From: Serinus canaria
Lineage: Eukaryota; Chordata; Aves; Passeriformes; Fringillidae
Assembly (NCBI RefSeq): GCF_022539315.1
Contig: NC_066336.1
Location: forward strand, 2,856,600-2,920,599
Length of the DNA: 64,000 nt
Direction: 5' to 3'
The position numbers and the translations under genes are program-made. Shown in pieces: positions 23,956-36,535 of the stretch. Each line of letters begins with the position of its first letter. Position 1 is the stretch's first letter. The notes beneath the pieces were generated by a model that worked only from the letters and a program-made list of their open reading frames with translations, was not told where the DNA came from and did no database searches.

Positions 23956-26851
23956 TGCCCTGAATCTGGCAGCCTGAGCCTTGCTCCCTGCCCAGCCTCC
24001 TCCATCCCAGCCTCATCCTGCAGTGCCAGCCTGGGCCCCTCTCTCCTCCATGTCTGTACAATGACCAAAACGCCCGGGCAGAATTAGCTCCTTGCTCAGT
24101 GCTGCATCCAATTAATTATACAGTTTAAGACACAATATGTGGACATTCCCCATCCACACCAGCAAAGCTCTTGGCCCTGCTGGAGAGTTCTGCAGGACTG
24201 CTGCATGGCAGAAGGGGGCTGAGCACGGCAGACATGCACCCTTGGGAGAGTGCCAAGCTGTAATTAGAGTAATTACATGTAATTAATATGTTCTGTAAGT
24301 GGCTCAGATACAGCAGAGCGAGCACATCTCTAACTACTTTTGCTGCACAGGTCTCCCCTCCAGGTGTTTGCTGCTGATCTGCTCAGCTGCTCTCAGTGCA
24401 GCGAGGCTCCTGGGCCAGTCTGGAGGGCTCCCTGCCCAGGGGACACACGTCCACTGCTGGTGAGGACACACAGACAGGCACTTCCCACCACTGCTGTTGA
24501 GCCAGGACAACCCAGGGCACCAGCATCTATTCTGTGGGCAAGCAGGAACCTCCAGCTCATGCCTGGGGCATTCCCAAACTGCCCCAGCATCCCAAAATCA
24601 CCCCAGGGCCCCAAAACTGCTGCAGGTCCCTTCTGCTGCAGCCTGCTCTCTGTGGGCACAGCTGGGCCAGAAAGGAGCTCTGTGGCACTGCCAGTGCCAG
24701 CCCAGGTTGCAGGAGCTCTGTGGCAGTGCCAGTGCCAGCCCAGGATGCTCTGGCTGTGGCAGGTGACCCACGGGACTCCCAAGGTTGTCCCCACACCGTG
24801 ATGGGAGCCCCCAACAATTCCAGGCTTCCTGAATGTCTTGCCTGTGGGCTTTTGTCACACATGATGTCCCACATCTGGGACTCACCAGTTGGAGATGGCA
24901 GTGCTGTTTCCATGTTGAACTGTAACTTTTTTACCCCCAGCCGTTCCAGGGCTTACAACTATTGTGTGGGGTTTTTAATGTTGCAAGAATTTATATTGGG
25001 AAAAAAGTGCTTTTTTTTCCTCTCTTTTTTTTTTTTTTTTTTTTTTTCTCTCTATGCCTTGGGAAATGTCATCCAGCAGGAATGTTCCCAAGAGCTGATC
25101 ATGGCTGAGAGAAGGATGGGCTTGAGCAGGGGCTGCATGCCCAGCTCCCATGCCTGTCCCAGTCTCCCAGGACTGGCTCCCAGGGCTGTGGCTCCCTTGG
25201 GTGCCCCATCCGTGCTCCTCAAGCTCTGCCCGTGCTCCTCAGGGACATCTGCAGCAGCAGCAGAGGCAGGAGGGAGGGAGCAAATGCCTGCAGAGGGACA
25301 AGCTGCTCACAAAGCCACTCCTGCTGCAGAGGCTCTTGGTTTCATGTCCTCCTGGCTGTGCCAGTGGCCTCTTCTACTTCCAGCTCTGGATGGAGTTTAC
25401 AAGAAATGCTGGAAGTCCCAGCCCTGTGATGTGTCATCATTCAAACTTCTCTTTCATAGTATCCCAAAGTAATTTATTTTTCCCAAGCATCAAAGCCCCC
25501 TGAGCAATGCTGGGAGAGGCAGGACTTCCCCCCAAGCCCTGGTGGCTCCTGCAGCCCTCTGCCCTGCTTGGGGGGCTGGACACCCATCCTGGGACAGAGA
25601 TGGCTTCAGGTGGGGCCAGGGGAGGCAGAGCTGGGGCAGAATGAGAGTGCAGATTTTCTCCCTGAAAATACAAGGGAGGGGGGTGGGGATTGCCCTGCTG
25701 TGAGGGTGCTAACCCTTTTCCAGGCTCAGCATCACTTCACAGATCACTTCCAGGAGCAGGTACCAAAGGAAAAAAGAATAATAACAAGAAAGAAATAGTG
25801 AGGAGACGTGAGTCTCCATCTCCCTCTCTTCTGCCAGGATTCAGAGGCACCCTCCACCCCCTGGCATGCCAGGGGCACTGGGGATGCAGGCAGAGCATCT
25901 CCTCAGGCCTCTGTGCTCAGGGGATCCCCCTGTTCCCCTGTGCTGCTGCCCTCCCCAGCTGCATGAGCTTTGCAGAGGGAATTTAACAGGAAAGCTGCAG
26001 CAGCTCCTGCCTCTACAAACACAGCCTGCTGCTGTCCCTGCCAGCACTCCGGGCTGCTTTGCCTCAAGGAATCTGTGACATCCGTCCTGCTGTGATCTGT
26101 AACAATATTGGGATTAAATTAGCTTCCCTGAGCTGCAGAGAGGTCAGTGGGCAAGGCCCCTGGTTAATCCAGCAGGCCAGAGAGAACAGAAGCCTCCCTG
26201 CACTGGGAAAGGAAAACAAGGGGGTCTGTTTGCAATCCGTGCAGCTAATTCAAACAACATTCCTCAAACAACAGGGGAAAGGGCCTTGGGAGCAAATGGG
26301 AAAGGAGCATTTCCCAACAAGCACAGAAAGCTGCTCCTTGGGGAGAGGGGAATGTCCAGACTGCATAGACAGGGTGCCAGCAGACATGCCAGGGCCTGGG
26401 GAGGGCTCTGAACAGCGAGGTGGGGCATGCAGGAGCCACCCCTGCCCTGGGCATGGCAAGCCCAGAGCAGAACAGTCCTGCTGGGCCCCTCCCCAGCAGC
26501 CCAGGGGGCAGGGGGTGCTCCTGCCTGCCCCACATCTGGGTGGGATGGGGCACCTCACCCCCACCTCCGGGGTGACAGGGTCCTGCTGTCCTGACACCTA
26601 CAGAGGGTTTCACACTGCAGGAGTTGGGGTGGCTGTGCAGCTGTGCTGAGATAAGAAAAGGGCATTCACAATATCCTGAATAATGTTGGTTGTCTGATGT
26701 ACTCACAAGCTAAAGGAAATTCTGATTTAAGACCAACTCCAGTCTATACTCACAGGGCTCTCTCTCTGTTTCTCTCTTCCCCACCCTCTGTCTCTTATTT
26801 CCCAATTTGTAGAGAGAATACTTCAGTCACATTACAGGATGGCCTGGCACC
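23956..26851. other. Intergenic, no gene seen
   Basis: Contains poly(T) at 25012-25049 and short direct repeats at 24680-24745. No coding exon was recognised. Confidence 0.4.
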
Positions 26852-27126
26852 TCTGACATTGCTGTGGGTTGCAGGTTGGGCCAGCCTCACCTCCAGCTCC
26901 CCATAATGATTGCATCCAAAAACTGGAAGGGGCCAAAAGGCAGAAAGAGACAGGGCAGAGCTGCCATGGTGGTGCCATGGTCCCTCCCACCAAGGGAGCC
27001 TTCCCCTCCTCATCCTCCCCTTGCTCAGCTCTGGCCGCCTGAGCCTTGCTCCCTGCCCAGCCTCTTCCATCCCAGCCTCATCCTGCAGTGCCTCTCCCTC
27101 CTCATCCTCCCCATGCTGGCCTCCCC
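26852..27126 (+). repeat. Local duplication, copy B
   Basis: Second copy of the 23682-23955 block, 3.2 kb downstream and direct. The match starts at ctgacattgctgtgggttg and stops abruptly at ctggcctcccc, so both edges are sharp. Confidence 0.93.
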
Positions 27127-27149
27127 TGGGCCAGCTGTGGCTCTCAGCA

Positions 27150-27445
27150 GCAGCCTGGGATGAGGATGGGGGACAATCCCCACTGGAGGGGCTCCCAGCA
27201 GGAATGGAGAGGCTCCCAGTTTAGGATGAGGATGGGGGCAATCCCTGATGGAGAGGACAGGGATGAGGATGGGGGACAATTCCCATGGAGGGGCTCCTAG
27301 CAGGGATGAGGATGAGGATGAGGACGAGGACGAGGACGAGGATGAGGATGAGGATGAGGATGAGGATGAGGATGAGGATGAGGATGAGGATGAGGATGAG
27401 GACGAGGATGAGGATGGGGACAATCCCCATGGAGAGGCTCCCACA
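27150..27445. repeat. (GAGGAT)n hexamer array with flanking 50-60 bp repeats
   Basis: 27307-27420 is nearly pure GAGGAT with GAGGAC variants. On both sides lie imperfect copies of a longer unit carrying gatgggggacaatccc and ggaggggctcccagcag. In one frame it would read as an Asp-Glu tract, but there is no surrounding coding structure. Confidence 0.93.
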
Positions 27446-30395
27446 GGAGCCAGCAGCAGGGGCTGGAGGGAAGCCCGGGCTTTCTCGGGGAGCAGAGGCA
27501 TGCCTGGGTCATCCTGTCAGGAAGTCAGCTCCACATCCTCTGGCTCTCCCATCTCTGTATCAGCTGTGATCCCTCTGAGCCCTGCCAGGAGCACAGGCAT
27601 TGCCTTGCAGCCAGGGAAAGAGTGGAGGCACTGGGCAGGCACCAGCAGAACTGTACTCCTGAGACTCTGCTGACGTTCAGGGGCTGTTACAAACTGCCTG
27701 GGCTATCACTCATCCTGCAGAGAGAACCCCAGAGCAGCAGCCAGAAAAGACCTCATGTCCAGTCTGGGAGGGTCACAGACACTTCAGGACATACTCACTT
27801 TCCTCCTGCTTCCTCTGTAAGTGTCTTTTCTGCTTTTTGCTTATGCTGAGATATTATCAAAGGCTGAGGAGGCACCAGGGATGAGTAATGCACTTTCTGT
27901 GCCAGCTGGGAATTTGTGGGCACTGGGAGGGTTAATGTGGGTCTGAAAGAAGCTGTGGGGCTCAGTGCTGGACCTGCCTGGGTACAGCCACAGCCCCCCT
28001 GTCCTCAGCTGCACCAGGTGAGGGGATATGGCTCCTGGTGTCCTTGCATCCCCTGGGCAGGGTCAGCCTTCCATGGGGACACCCTCAAGAGAGGCAGAGG
28101 GTTTTTGCAAAGCAGGAACTGTGGAGGGATGAAATTGGACCAAAATATTGCAAGTTTTTAATGTGGAGGAGAAGCATGTCCTTTAAGGTGGGCTAGAGGA
28201 TTTGGAGAATTGGCACTCCCTGTGCTGAAGCAGAGTGGGGTTGTCCCCTCAGAGCCACTGTGCCAAGCCAGAGGAGCCCAGGGAACCCACTGTGGGTGTC
28301 AAGGTACCCTCTGCTTTCCATCTGGAGCAGCTTGGCCTCTTCTCCTGCTAAACCAGGGAATTTCATGTCCTTTTGTAGTGGAGAGAAACAACCTGTTTGG
28401 GATTCATTTGGGATCAGCCTCAAGAGCCATTAGCTAAAGAAAACCAAGCCTGTAAATGAGCTCCTGTCAGAGGGGGAGGAAATGAAGGACTTGGTGCTGG
28501 GTTTATTGTGAATTTCAGTGTGAGATTCACACTAAAATTGCAGATTTCTCTGCAGTGACACCAAGGAGTGTGTCCCTTTGCCTTCAGCCAGCCCCACAGC
28601 TCTGTTGGCTGGTTACTGCTGTGCTGGTAGCCCTGCTGCTGCAATGGTGCTGCAGCATTGCCAGCACAGAGCTCTGATTTTGGGTTTAGTGCTCAGTTAG
28701 GAACTTGATCTACAGCTGTCAGCTGAGGCTGCACCACTCCAATATCAGAAAGGAGGTTTGGCTGCCCAATGTGCATCAAATACAGATTTTGGGCTCACCA
28801 GATTTTTACTCATGCAGTCAACGGAGTGATGTTGTCCTGACAACGTTTGACGGCACTTGAGAATTTCCTAGAATAGAAAGTTTTAAAAAAAGCTCTAAAT
28901 ATAAATAGAAAAAGGTCTTGGATATGGAGACTTGCTGCAGGGACTGCTCAGCATCTGCCAGCAAGCAGCACACACTCACCACACTCCTGTGAGACAGCAA
29001 AGATCTCAGTGACAACGTTCACAAATAGGAAACGAGGGACCTTTAACGAGGTGCCAAGGAGAGTTCAGGACGAATAAAACATCCATGTACATGAGCACAC
29101 ACAGCACAAAGGGAAAGCTGCAGAAAGGCTGAGTTTCCCCTCTTGCCCGAGTTTGGGTTGTTTTGCACCTCTGTGTTCACAGCTGCCCCCACACGAGCTC
29201 TGTGTGAGGAATTCATGAGGATCTCTGGGTCTGGGGGGTGCTTGGTGCCCTGTTCTGTACCCTCCTCTTCCTCAGGGCTGTCAGGTCCATTCTGAGCACT
29301 GGGCACTCCGGGGCTGGTGCCAGCAGCTGTCAGGGACACTCAGGGACCTCCCTTCACTGGGGGCTCCAGGCCAGCAGAGAATTGAAGGGGAACTGCCCTG
29401 GCCCCAGCAGGGGACCCAGGAGGGATCCAGGAGCCACCCCAGAGCTCCTCACATGGTTTAAAAGAGCCTGGACCCCCTGGCTGCCAGCTCAGAGCCCTGC
29501 CAGCCCAGGGAGCCTCCCCAGAACACTGCCAGGGCACACCATACCAAGGGGCTGCCTGGCAGCTTGTCACCCACCCCTGGAACAGCTCTGGGCAGAGCCC
29601 CATGGCCCCGAGCAGCACATCAGCCTTGTGAGGATGGGAGATGAGGGTCACTCATGGCTGCTGGCCCTCAGGAGGCTGGTGGCCACCAGCTCCTCTGTGT
29701 GGCTTGCACAGGAGCACTGGCCAGGATCCAGCGTGGCTCCTGGGAGCACCTGAGCCCCTGTGCAGGATCTGCTCACCCCAGCAGGCAAGGTGGGGCTCAG
29801 GGAAGGTGTCCCCTGTTCCCCTGCATGTGTCCACCCTGGAGTGCAGGTGGAGGAGGGAAAGGGAGCTGGCAGCACAGGCAGGAGAGCTCCCAGGCTGCTC
29901 AGGGGTGCTGCAGGGCAGCTGTCCCAGGCAGTCCCACCACAGCCATGCTACTCTCCTGAGCAGGAGTGTTTCCTCCTGCTGCACAGCTAGCAGTGGAAAA
30001 ACAAGCAGGCTCTGAGCTCTTTGCCTTCATGCCTTCCCCCCTCCAGAGGATAATAAGCTGCTTTTAATATCTGACATGTTTATTAACAGATGCAGTTGTG
30101 ACAGCTGATGACTTCATATGCCACTTACCACTAAAATGTTAGTAATAACTCGGAATTAGCTGTCATAAATAAAAAAGACTACAAAGACAACTGGATGGTG
30201 TGTCACTCTGCAGTAATTTACTGAGACCCTGTTGGCTCTGGATGCGAGGCTGGAAGGTCCTTTGTGGAGCTCCAGTCCGGGTTTTGCAACAGTCACAATA
30301 TTTTGGCTGGATATTGTCTTAGGAGGTGGTACTAGTGGGATGGAATTCCCTCATGCAGGAGTTTGCACTGGATGCCTTTACAAAGCTGGATACTC

Positions 30396-30399
<4 letters not shown>
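27446..30399. other. Intergenic, no gene seen
   Basis: Unique DNA. A pyrimidine-tract acceptor-like site near 27719 and a GTAAGT donor near 27818 could bracket a small exon, but nothing supports transcription. A compact AT-rich, repeat-free block lies at 30035-30180. Confidence 0.35.

Positions 30400-30488
<89 letters not shown>
30400..30488. repeat. (AAT)n trinucleotide repeat
   Basis: About 30 uninterrupted AAT units. Likely polymorphic. Confidence 0.97.
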
Positions 30489-30489
<1 letters not shown>

Positions 30490-32241
30490 GCCCCCTAGCC
30501 GGTGGATGGGGACGGAGTCTGCGGCTCGAGAGCAGGATTTATGAATGTGCAAATTGCTCTGATATGATCACAAACTTTCTGCTTTGCCTGCACAGGGAGC
30601 AGCGTGGGCTGATGGAGCAGGAGCCAGCCCGGGCGATCGTTACGAGCTGAGATCCTGCACCTCGCAGAAGGGTTTGTTCCTCTGTGCCAAACCCGCGACC
30701 CCCTTAGAAACCCGCCCTAAAAAACGAGCCACCAAAACATCCCAACGCACCGGGCTTCTCCATGAACTCGCCAAGAATCTATTTTTCATTTTTTTTTTTT
30801 TGACAGAAACGTGCGCGTAACTTTCTCTGGAGGAACTGAGGAATTTTGTAGTTGTTCTTGTAGCATTTTAAATCTGAGAACCCGGTAGAGTCTTTCCCGC
30901 AGTGATGAGGGAGTGACAAGTTGAAGGTAAGGGCTTCGGCATGCATGTTTGTGTCCATGGAGCTTTTGCAATGCGGGCTGCTAATGAAGAACCCGAGCCG
31001 TGTCAGCATCTGCCCGCGGGCTTGCCTTGTGCAACGTGGATAATGAGCGCAGACAATGAGAGCTGTGCGGAATCACAGCACCATCTGTGGGATCCCCTTC
31101 CTCCCTCCCTCGCTCGCTCCCTCCCCTCCCCCGAGCTGCTGGGGCTTGCAGGGGAGCTGGGCTGCTCTCTGTGTCCCCTGGCACCGTGTTACCATCCGGG
31201 CTGGGGACAGGGACAGAGGGAGCTGGGCTGGTGATCTGGAGCTCCTGGCTGGTTCTGGGCCAGCTGTGGGGTCCAGCTGTGCCCTCTGCCCTCCCTCTGG
31301 TGCCAGGCACAGGGGCGATGGGAGGAAGGACAGGTAATTTGCGGCTGGCTCAGTCCTGCTGTGGCTGCACCTAAGGCAAGGCTGCTGCCACGCACCCATG
31401 GGGGCACGGAGAGCGCTGGGTAAGTACAGCTGGAATGGGGGATCAGCGGGGAGATAATTAATGGGGATGATGGCAGTAATTAGAGCTGCTGATAATGTGC
31501 AGGGAAGTGCTGCTGGATGCAGTGAGGGGTCAGTGAGGGCTCCTGCAGCCCGGCTGGGACACTGCTCCCCAAGGGTCAAGGTGGCTTCAGCCTCGGTGCT
31601 GTGAGACGGGGCTGGGGGTCACTGGGCTTGGAGTGTTTTATAGTCTCAGGCATGTGTGGTCCCCTGAGGGCCCTGGGTACCCAGGAGGGGCGTTCAGGTG
31701 GTGTGGTTTGGGCTTAAAGAGGCACTTACAGTGAAAGGCATTAAAATAGGGTAAGACTGGCAGAAGAAAATGCCAAGGCACGCGTGGAGCCTCTGCTCTG
31801 CTGCACGGGGGTCAGCAGGTACCCCCACAAAAAAATCTGTCACCTGAAGGTCTGTGAGCTTGGGCCAGTGCTTACAGTGCTGTGTGGGGTGGCCAGGTCT
31901 GTGCTGAGATGTCCCAGGGATTGAATGCAGTGAAACCTCTCCCTGGAGGGTTCTCCATCCACAGGGATTGTGTCTGAGCTCTGTTGGTGACCCTGGAGCA
32001 GGTGAACTCCTGACTCCACCACTCACCTGCGGGGCCAGGACTGTGCGGGCTGGGTGGGAGGATGGCGACAGCACCGCGGGGCTGGCAATGCCAGGGCTGC
32101 AACACGCCTGGAAACCACCCTGGAAAAAGGCTCGTTTGAGCTGGATCGGCTCCCCGGCCCCTGCGCGGCCGCTGCGAGAGCAGCAGCACCACCCTGAGGG
32201 ACGCGGCAGGGAGGAGCCGGGAGCAGGCACCCGCTCGGGAA
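30489..32241. other. Intergenic, mildly CpG-rich at left, no gene seen
   Basis: 30490-31130 is moderately enriched in CpG. It is a weaker candidate for a noncoding RSPO1 exon or promoter than 20150 or 36536. No coding exon was recognised. Confidence 0.35.
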
Positions 32242-32526
32242 ATGCAGGGCAGGGATGCCCTGAGCTCGGCTAAAAGCTCTGCATTTGCAGGGATGCCCTG
32301 AGCACTGCCAAAAGTTCTGGAGATGCAGGGCAAGGATGCCAAAATCTCTGGAGATGCAGGGCAAGGATGCCAAAATCTCTGGAGATGCAGGGATGCCCTG
32401 AGCGTGGCCAAAAGCTCTGGAGATGCAGGACAGAGATGCCAAAAGCTCTGGAGATGCAGGTCAGGGATGCCCTGAGCATAGTCAAAAGCTCTGGAGATGC
32501 AGGGCAGTGATGCCCTGAGCACTGCC
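32242..32526. repeat. Compound minisatellite (ggagatgcagggcagggatgc)
   Basis: Alternates a short unit (aaaatctctggagatgcagg) with a longer one that adds gatgccctgagc. About 8 imperfect copies. Confidence 0.88.
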
Positions 32527-33754
32527 AAGCCCAGCTGGCTGTGGCACCGTGTGCAGGCAGCAGCTGAGCCCAGCACAACCCCACATTTCCATCAGTCAAG
32601 CCAGATGTGAGCTGGCACAGCCCTTCCTGGACTATGAGGCTGAGATTGATAGAGCCAAAGGGCAGGTGAACCCTCCTGGCTATGGGGACAGCCCTGGAGG
32701 GGGACAGAGGGGACCATGCAGCTGAGGCAGGTGGCAGTGGCAGCAGAGACCCTTCCCCGTGCCCTGTGAGGGTGACCTGTCACCCTGCCAAGGATGGAAG
32801 TGCCTGGTTTTGCCTAAGACCAGTCAAGTACCAACAGGTTTCCTGTCATGCCCACCACCAGCCTCCTCCAGGGAGGTCCTCTGGGGCAGCAGGGCAAGGT
32901 GGGCTGGCTGTAGGATTCATTGCAAGCCACCCTGAGCACTGCCAGGCCTGCAGAGCTCAGACCTTGCTCCCCTTGCCCTAGTGCTGCAGGGGGCTGTCAT
33001 CCCACAAAAAGGCAGAGTTTGGATGGGCTCAGTCCAGGCTGGGAGCTGCAACTGGTCTGGAGGACACCCTGATTCCCTCCTGCTCTGTCCTGTAACACAC
33101 CCAGAGCTGGAGCTGTGGGTTGTTTTCCCCAGTTTGTTTTCCTCTGCTGCTGGAGTTGGTGCTACTCCTGGCTCTGCAGGGCTCAGTGATGTCAGGGAGA
33201 CCCAGAGCACTGGGGATCCCCTCAGGGAGCTCCTCTTGGCAAATGGCTCCTGTGCACATGGCCATCAGGGAGCCCCAGGAGTGCTCAGGACTTTGCTTCA
33301 GGCTCTGGCAGCTCAGCACAGCAGCTCGTGGCTCATCAGGCCCCTGTGAGCCTGGAAATTTGTGTTTACCAAGCTGGCAGGCAGGGTCTGAGGTGGAAGG
33401 AGCTGTGAGCCCTTGTTTGCATGCATTTCCAGAGAAATAAGAGGAAAATTGGGTATTGAGCTGGATGTATGCACTTGTTGCAGGATGAGCCTCAGCACTG
33501 CTGTGTGTGCTTCTGGGTCTGTGTCAGACCCCCCTGCTGCCACCCCCAGGGCTAGCCCTGACACGGTGTGTGTCCACCCCCTGCTCAGCAATGTGCCTTT
33601 AGGGAGCCCTTTTGGGGGAAAAGCCAGATTTTCAGATTTTCAGTGTCCTGTTCTGTGCTACCCCAGATTGGGCTGCTCTGTTCCCTGGTCTGAAATTTGG
33701 TTGTGCTGTTGTGGTGAGTTACTGATCTGCAGGAGGCTCAAACCCACCTGAGCT
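32527..33754. other. Intergenic, no gene seen
   Basis: No supportable gene, RNA or repeat was recognised. Confidence 0.4.
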
Positions 33755-34031
33755 GTGCCCAACACACACAGGATTGCTGCTCCCATTACTGCAGTGAGAT
33801 CCTCAGAGCACAGAGCTGTGCCTGCTGTGCCCAGCACACACAGGATTGCTGCTCCCATTACTGCAGTGAGATCCTCAGAGCACAGAGCTGTGCCTGCTGT
33901 GCCCAACACACACAGGATTGCTGCTCGTTACTGCAGTCAGAGCTCAGGCACAGAGCTGTGCCTGTTGTGTCCAACACACACAGATTTTCTATTCCTATTA
34001 CTGCAGTGAGATCCTCAGAGCACAGAGCTGT
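33755..34031. repeat. 72 bp tandem repeat, about 3.8 copies
   Basis: Copies start at 33755, 33827, 33899 and 33967. The unit contains gattgctgctcccattactg and cagtgagatcctcagagcac. The first two spacings are exactly 72 bp; the third copy lost 4 bp. Confidence 0.94.
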
Positions 34032-34185
34032 GCTGGCCAGGGTGATTCCAGTGCAGCTCCAGCTGCTGCTCTGGTTCTGTGGAGAAGCAGCAGGCACAGA
34101 TCCTGCAGCCTGCCTGCCTCAGAGCTCTGCCTCCTCCTCCTTCTCCAGAGCAGCCTGTGTGCTGGCATGAGGGCCATGGGAATCC

Positions 34186-34217
34186 CCCTGTAAAACATTT
34201 CCTGATGTTTTACAGGG
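34186..34217. repeat. Perfect 13 bp inverted repeat (hairpin)
   Basis: ccctgtaaaacat (34186-34198), 6 nt loop, and atgttttacaggg (34205-34217). Exact arms. No uridine run follows, so it is not an obvious terminator-like signal, and its role is unknown. Confidence 0.9.
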
Positions 34218-35120
34218 CTGAAGCACTCTGCTCCTGGAGGGAGGCCTGTGGCACTATGGTTCTTGGAGCAGCTACTGTAGGGCACTGAGCTGGAGCTGCT
34301 GGCCCTGGAGCAGCTCCCCCTGCCAGGGCAGGGCACAGGGATGGCCAAGAGCAGCAGCCCCTCCTCAGTGTGTCACAGCACAGGGAATGCAGTGCAGGAG
34401 CTGGTGGAGGAAGTCAGACCTCAGCAATGCTGTGGATAGCTCTGCTGCCAGATTGGGCTTTTATTATTTTTATTTTTTTTTCAGTGAAGTTTATGGGTTG
34501 GGGATTTTGCAGAACTTGGCTCTGGGATCTGCTATCAAATGAAGACCTTCTGGTTTGGAAATTTGACTTAATGCAGCCCTCTTTTATTGCTTCAAGGATT
34601 GAGCAGAATAAAGTGGCTCTGCCTGTGCATGTGCAGAGATGTGTGCCAGAGGCATGTGAGACACCCTGTGGCAGCTGGGATGGCTGAGCCAAGCCTGGTG
34701 GGACCTTCCACTGCCGAGGGATTCACAGAGCTGCTCCTGGAGCATCAGCCCTGCCAGCCCTCGGGAGCACAGCAGCAGAGAGGGACTTTCCCAAAGAGAA
34801 TGAGGGCCCAAACCTGCTCCCTCAGCCCTTCCCTGCCACTGCAGGGCTGGTGGAACAGGCAGGGAGCTCTGCCATGGGGACACCAGCACAGGGCACAGGG
34901 CACAGGGCACAGGCAGGGCAGGCAGCAGGCTCAGGGAGCATCAGCAGCGTGGGCTGGGTGCTGTGGAACAGGGACAAGGGATAACCAGAGATAACCAGGG
35001 ATAACCAGCTGCCATCTCTGGTGTTTGAGGGGCCTGTTGAAAGCTCCACAAAGGCTGGCTGGGGAGTGAGCAGTGGGGAGTTGCTGCTGCCACCCACAAC
35101 CTTCCAGACCTGGACTCTGC
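34218..35120. other. Intergenic, no gene seen
   Basis: Contains a long pyrimidine tract ending in CAG at about 34482 (acceptor-like) and a short GGGCACA run near 34885. No coding exon can be attached to them. Confidence 0.35.
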
Positions 35121-35590
35121 CCTGGGGCTGGAGGCTTTGGGGTGGTGTGTCCTGGGGCTGGGAGCCCTCAGGGTGATGTGTCCTGGGTGTTGGAGGCTTT
35201 GGGATGGTGTATCCTGTGTGTTGGAGGATTTGGGGTGGTGTGTCCTGGGGCTGGAGGCTTTGGGGTGGTGTATCCTGTGTGTTAGAGGCTTTGGGGTGGT
35301 GTGTCCTAGGTGTTGGAGGCTTTGGGGTGGTGTATCCTGGGGCTGGAGGCTCTGGGGTGGTGTATCCTGGAGCTGGAGGCTCTGGTGTGGTGTGTCCTGG
35401 GTGTTGGAGGCTTTGGGATGGTGTGTCCTGGGGCTGGAGGCTTTGGGGTGGTGTGTCCTGGGTGTTGAAGGCTTTGGGGTGCTGTGTCCTGGGGCTGGAG
35501 GCTTTGGGGTGGTGTGTCCTGGGGCTGGGAGCCCTCAGGGTGGTGTGTCCTGGGGCTGGGAGCCCTCAGGGTGGTGTGTCCTGGGTGCTG
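35121..35590. repeat. 30-31 bp minisatellite, about 15 copies
   Basis: The unit is ggtgtgtcctggggctggag plus gctttggggt, with a 31 bp variant using gggtgttgga. G-rich on the + strand. Confidence 0.94.
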
Positions 35591-36535
35591 CCCCCTGGAC
35601 TGGGGCTGGGAGATGTGAGACCAAACAACAAACCCTGCAAAACCATGACTCCTCCTGCAGGAAGCCACTTTGTGCATATTCACACAGAGGAAATTCAAAT
35701 TCTCTATCCAGCTCCTGGAAACCCAAACTCCCCAGCTCACAGCTGGGCTGTTGGCAGTGACCTGGCAGTTCCCAGGGGTTCATTCCTGCTGCTGCTGTGT
35801 GTCTGTCCTGCCTCCAGCATCTGGTCCTTCTCTCCAAGGCTCAGTAAACCTTTGGAGAGCCTGTTTACGTTTGGGATCCCTGGTACATTCAGCAAAAGGC
35901 AATATATCAGCAATTTAGTTATTGTGGATTAGGTCTCAAATATCCTGGGGATATAATGTTGGTCTTTCTCACCTTGTGTGTAGGAGGACTAATGGCAAAT
36001 TATCTGGATGGTTTACATTTTCTGGCTTGTATTGGAGCTCCCAAGGACCAATTTATCCTGATTGAATTGCAAACAAGGCTTAGTGCCATCTCAGATTCAG
36101 GGGCCAGGTCTCTCCATAAATGAACTCTGAACAATTCAGGTTACCCCAGATTCTTCCTGTAGATTGGATAATGGCATAAATCCTGCGAATGTTTAGACTG
36201 GAAATTGTTTGTAGCAACCCGAGCTTGACTGATGGCTGCAGTAACAGAAAGAATCATAACTCGTGTCTTGCAGTGAGGGTGGGGAAGGCAGTCCAGCCAG
36301 ACAGCTCATCACAAACCCCCAGGTGCTCTGGGGGGATTTGGAGACCCGTGGATTGGGTGTGACCTGCCAGGACAGCACCTAGCACGCCGGTGGCCTTTCT
36401 CTGCTGAGGCAGCAGCTGTGGCCAAGGCCAGGCTCTGTTTGGGCTATAAAGCAAGGAAACCAGGAGGGAGAAGTGTGTGCTCGCTTGGTTTGTGCTGCAA
36501 CCTCAAGGTTTCCCATGGCACTCCCTGCCCCGGCT
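35591..36535. other. Intergenic, AT-richer block at 35880-36250
   Basis: Repeat-free, AT-rich sequence upstream of the 36.5 kb CpG island. The composition is compatible with a conserved enhancer but conservation cannot be judged here. Confidence 0.35.

Noticed and set aside
27248..27673. Acidic Asp-Glu repeat protein
   Set aside because: The GAGGAT hexamer run gives it; flanks are repeats as well and lack coding structure.
35137..35932. A 240-codon Gly/Trp/Val-rich frame resembling a secreted glycine-rich protein
   Set aside because: Unit length of 30-31 bp keeps the frame open by chance; frames in other registers are open too, and there is no signal peptide.
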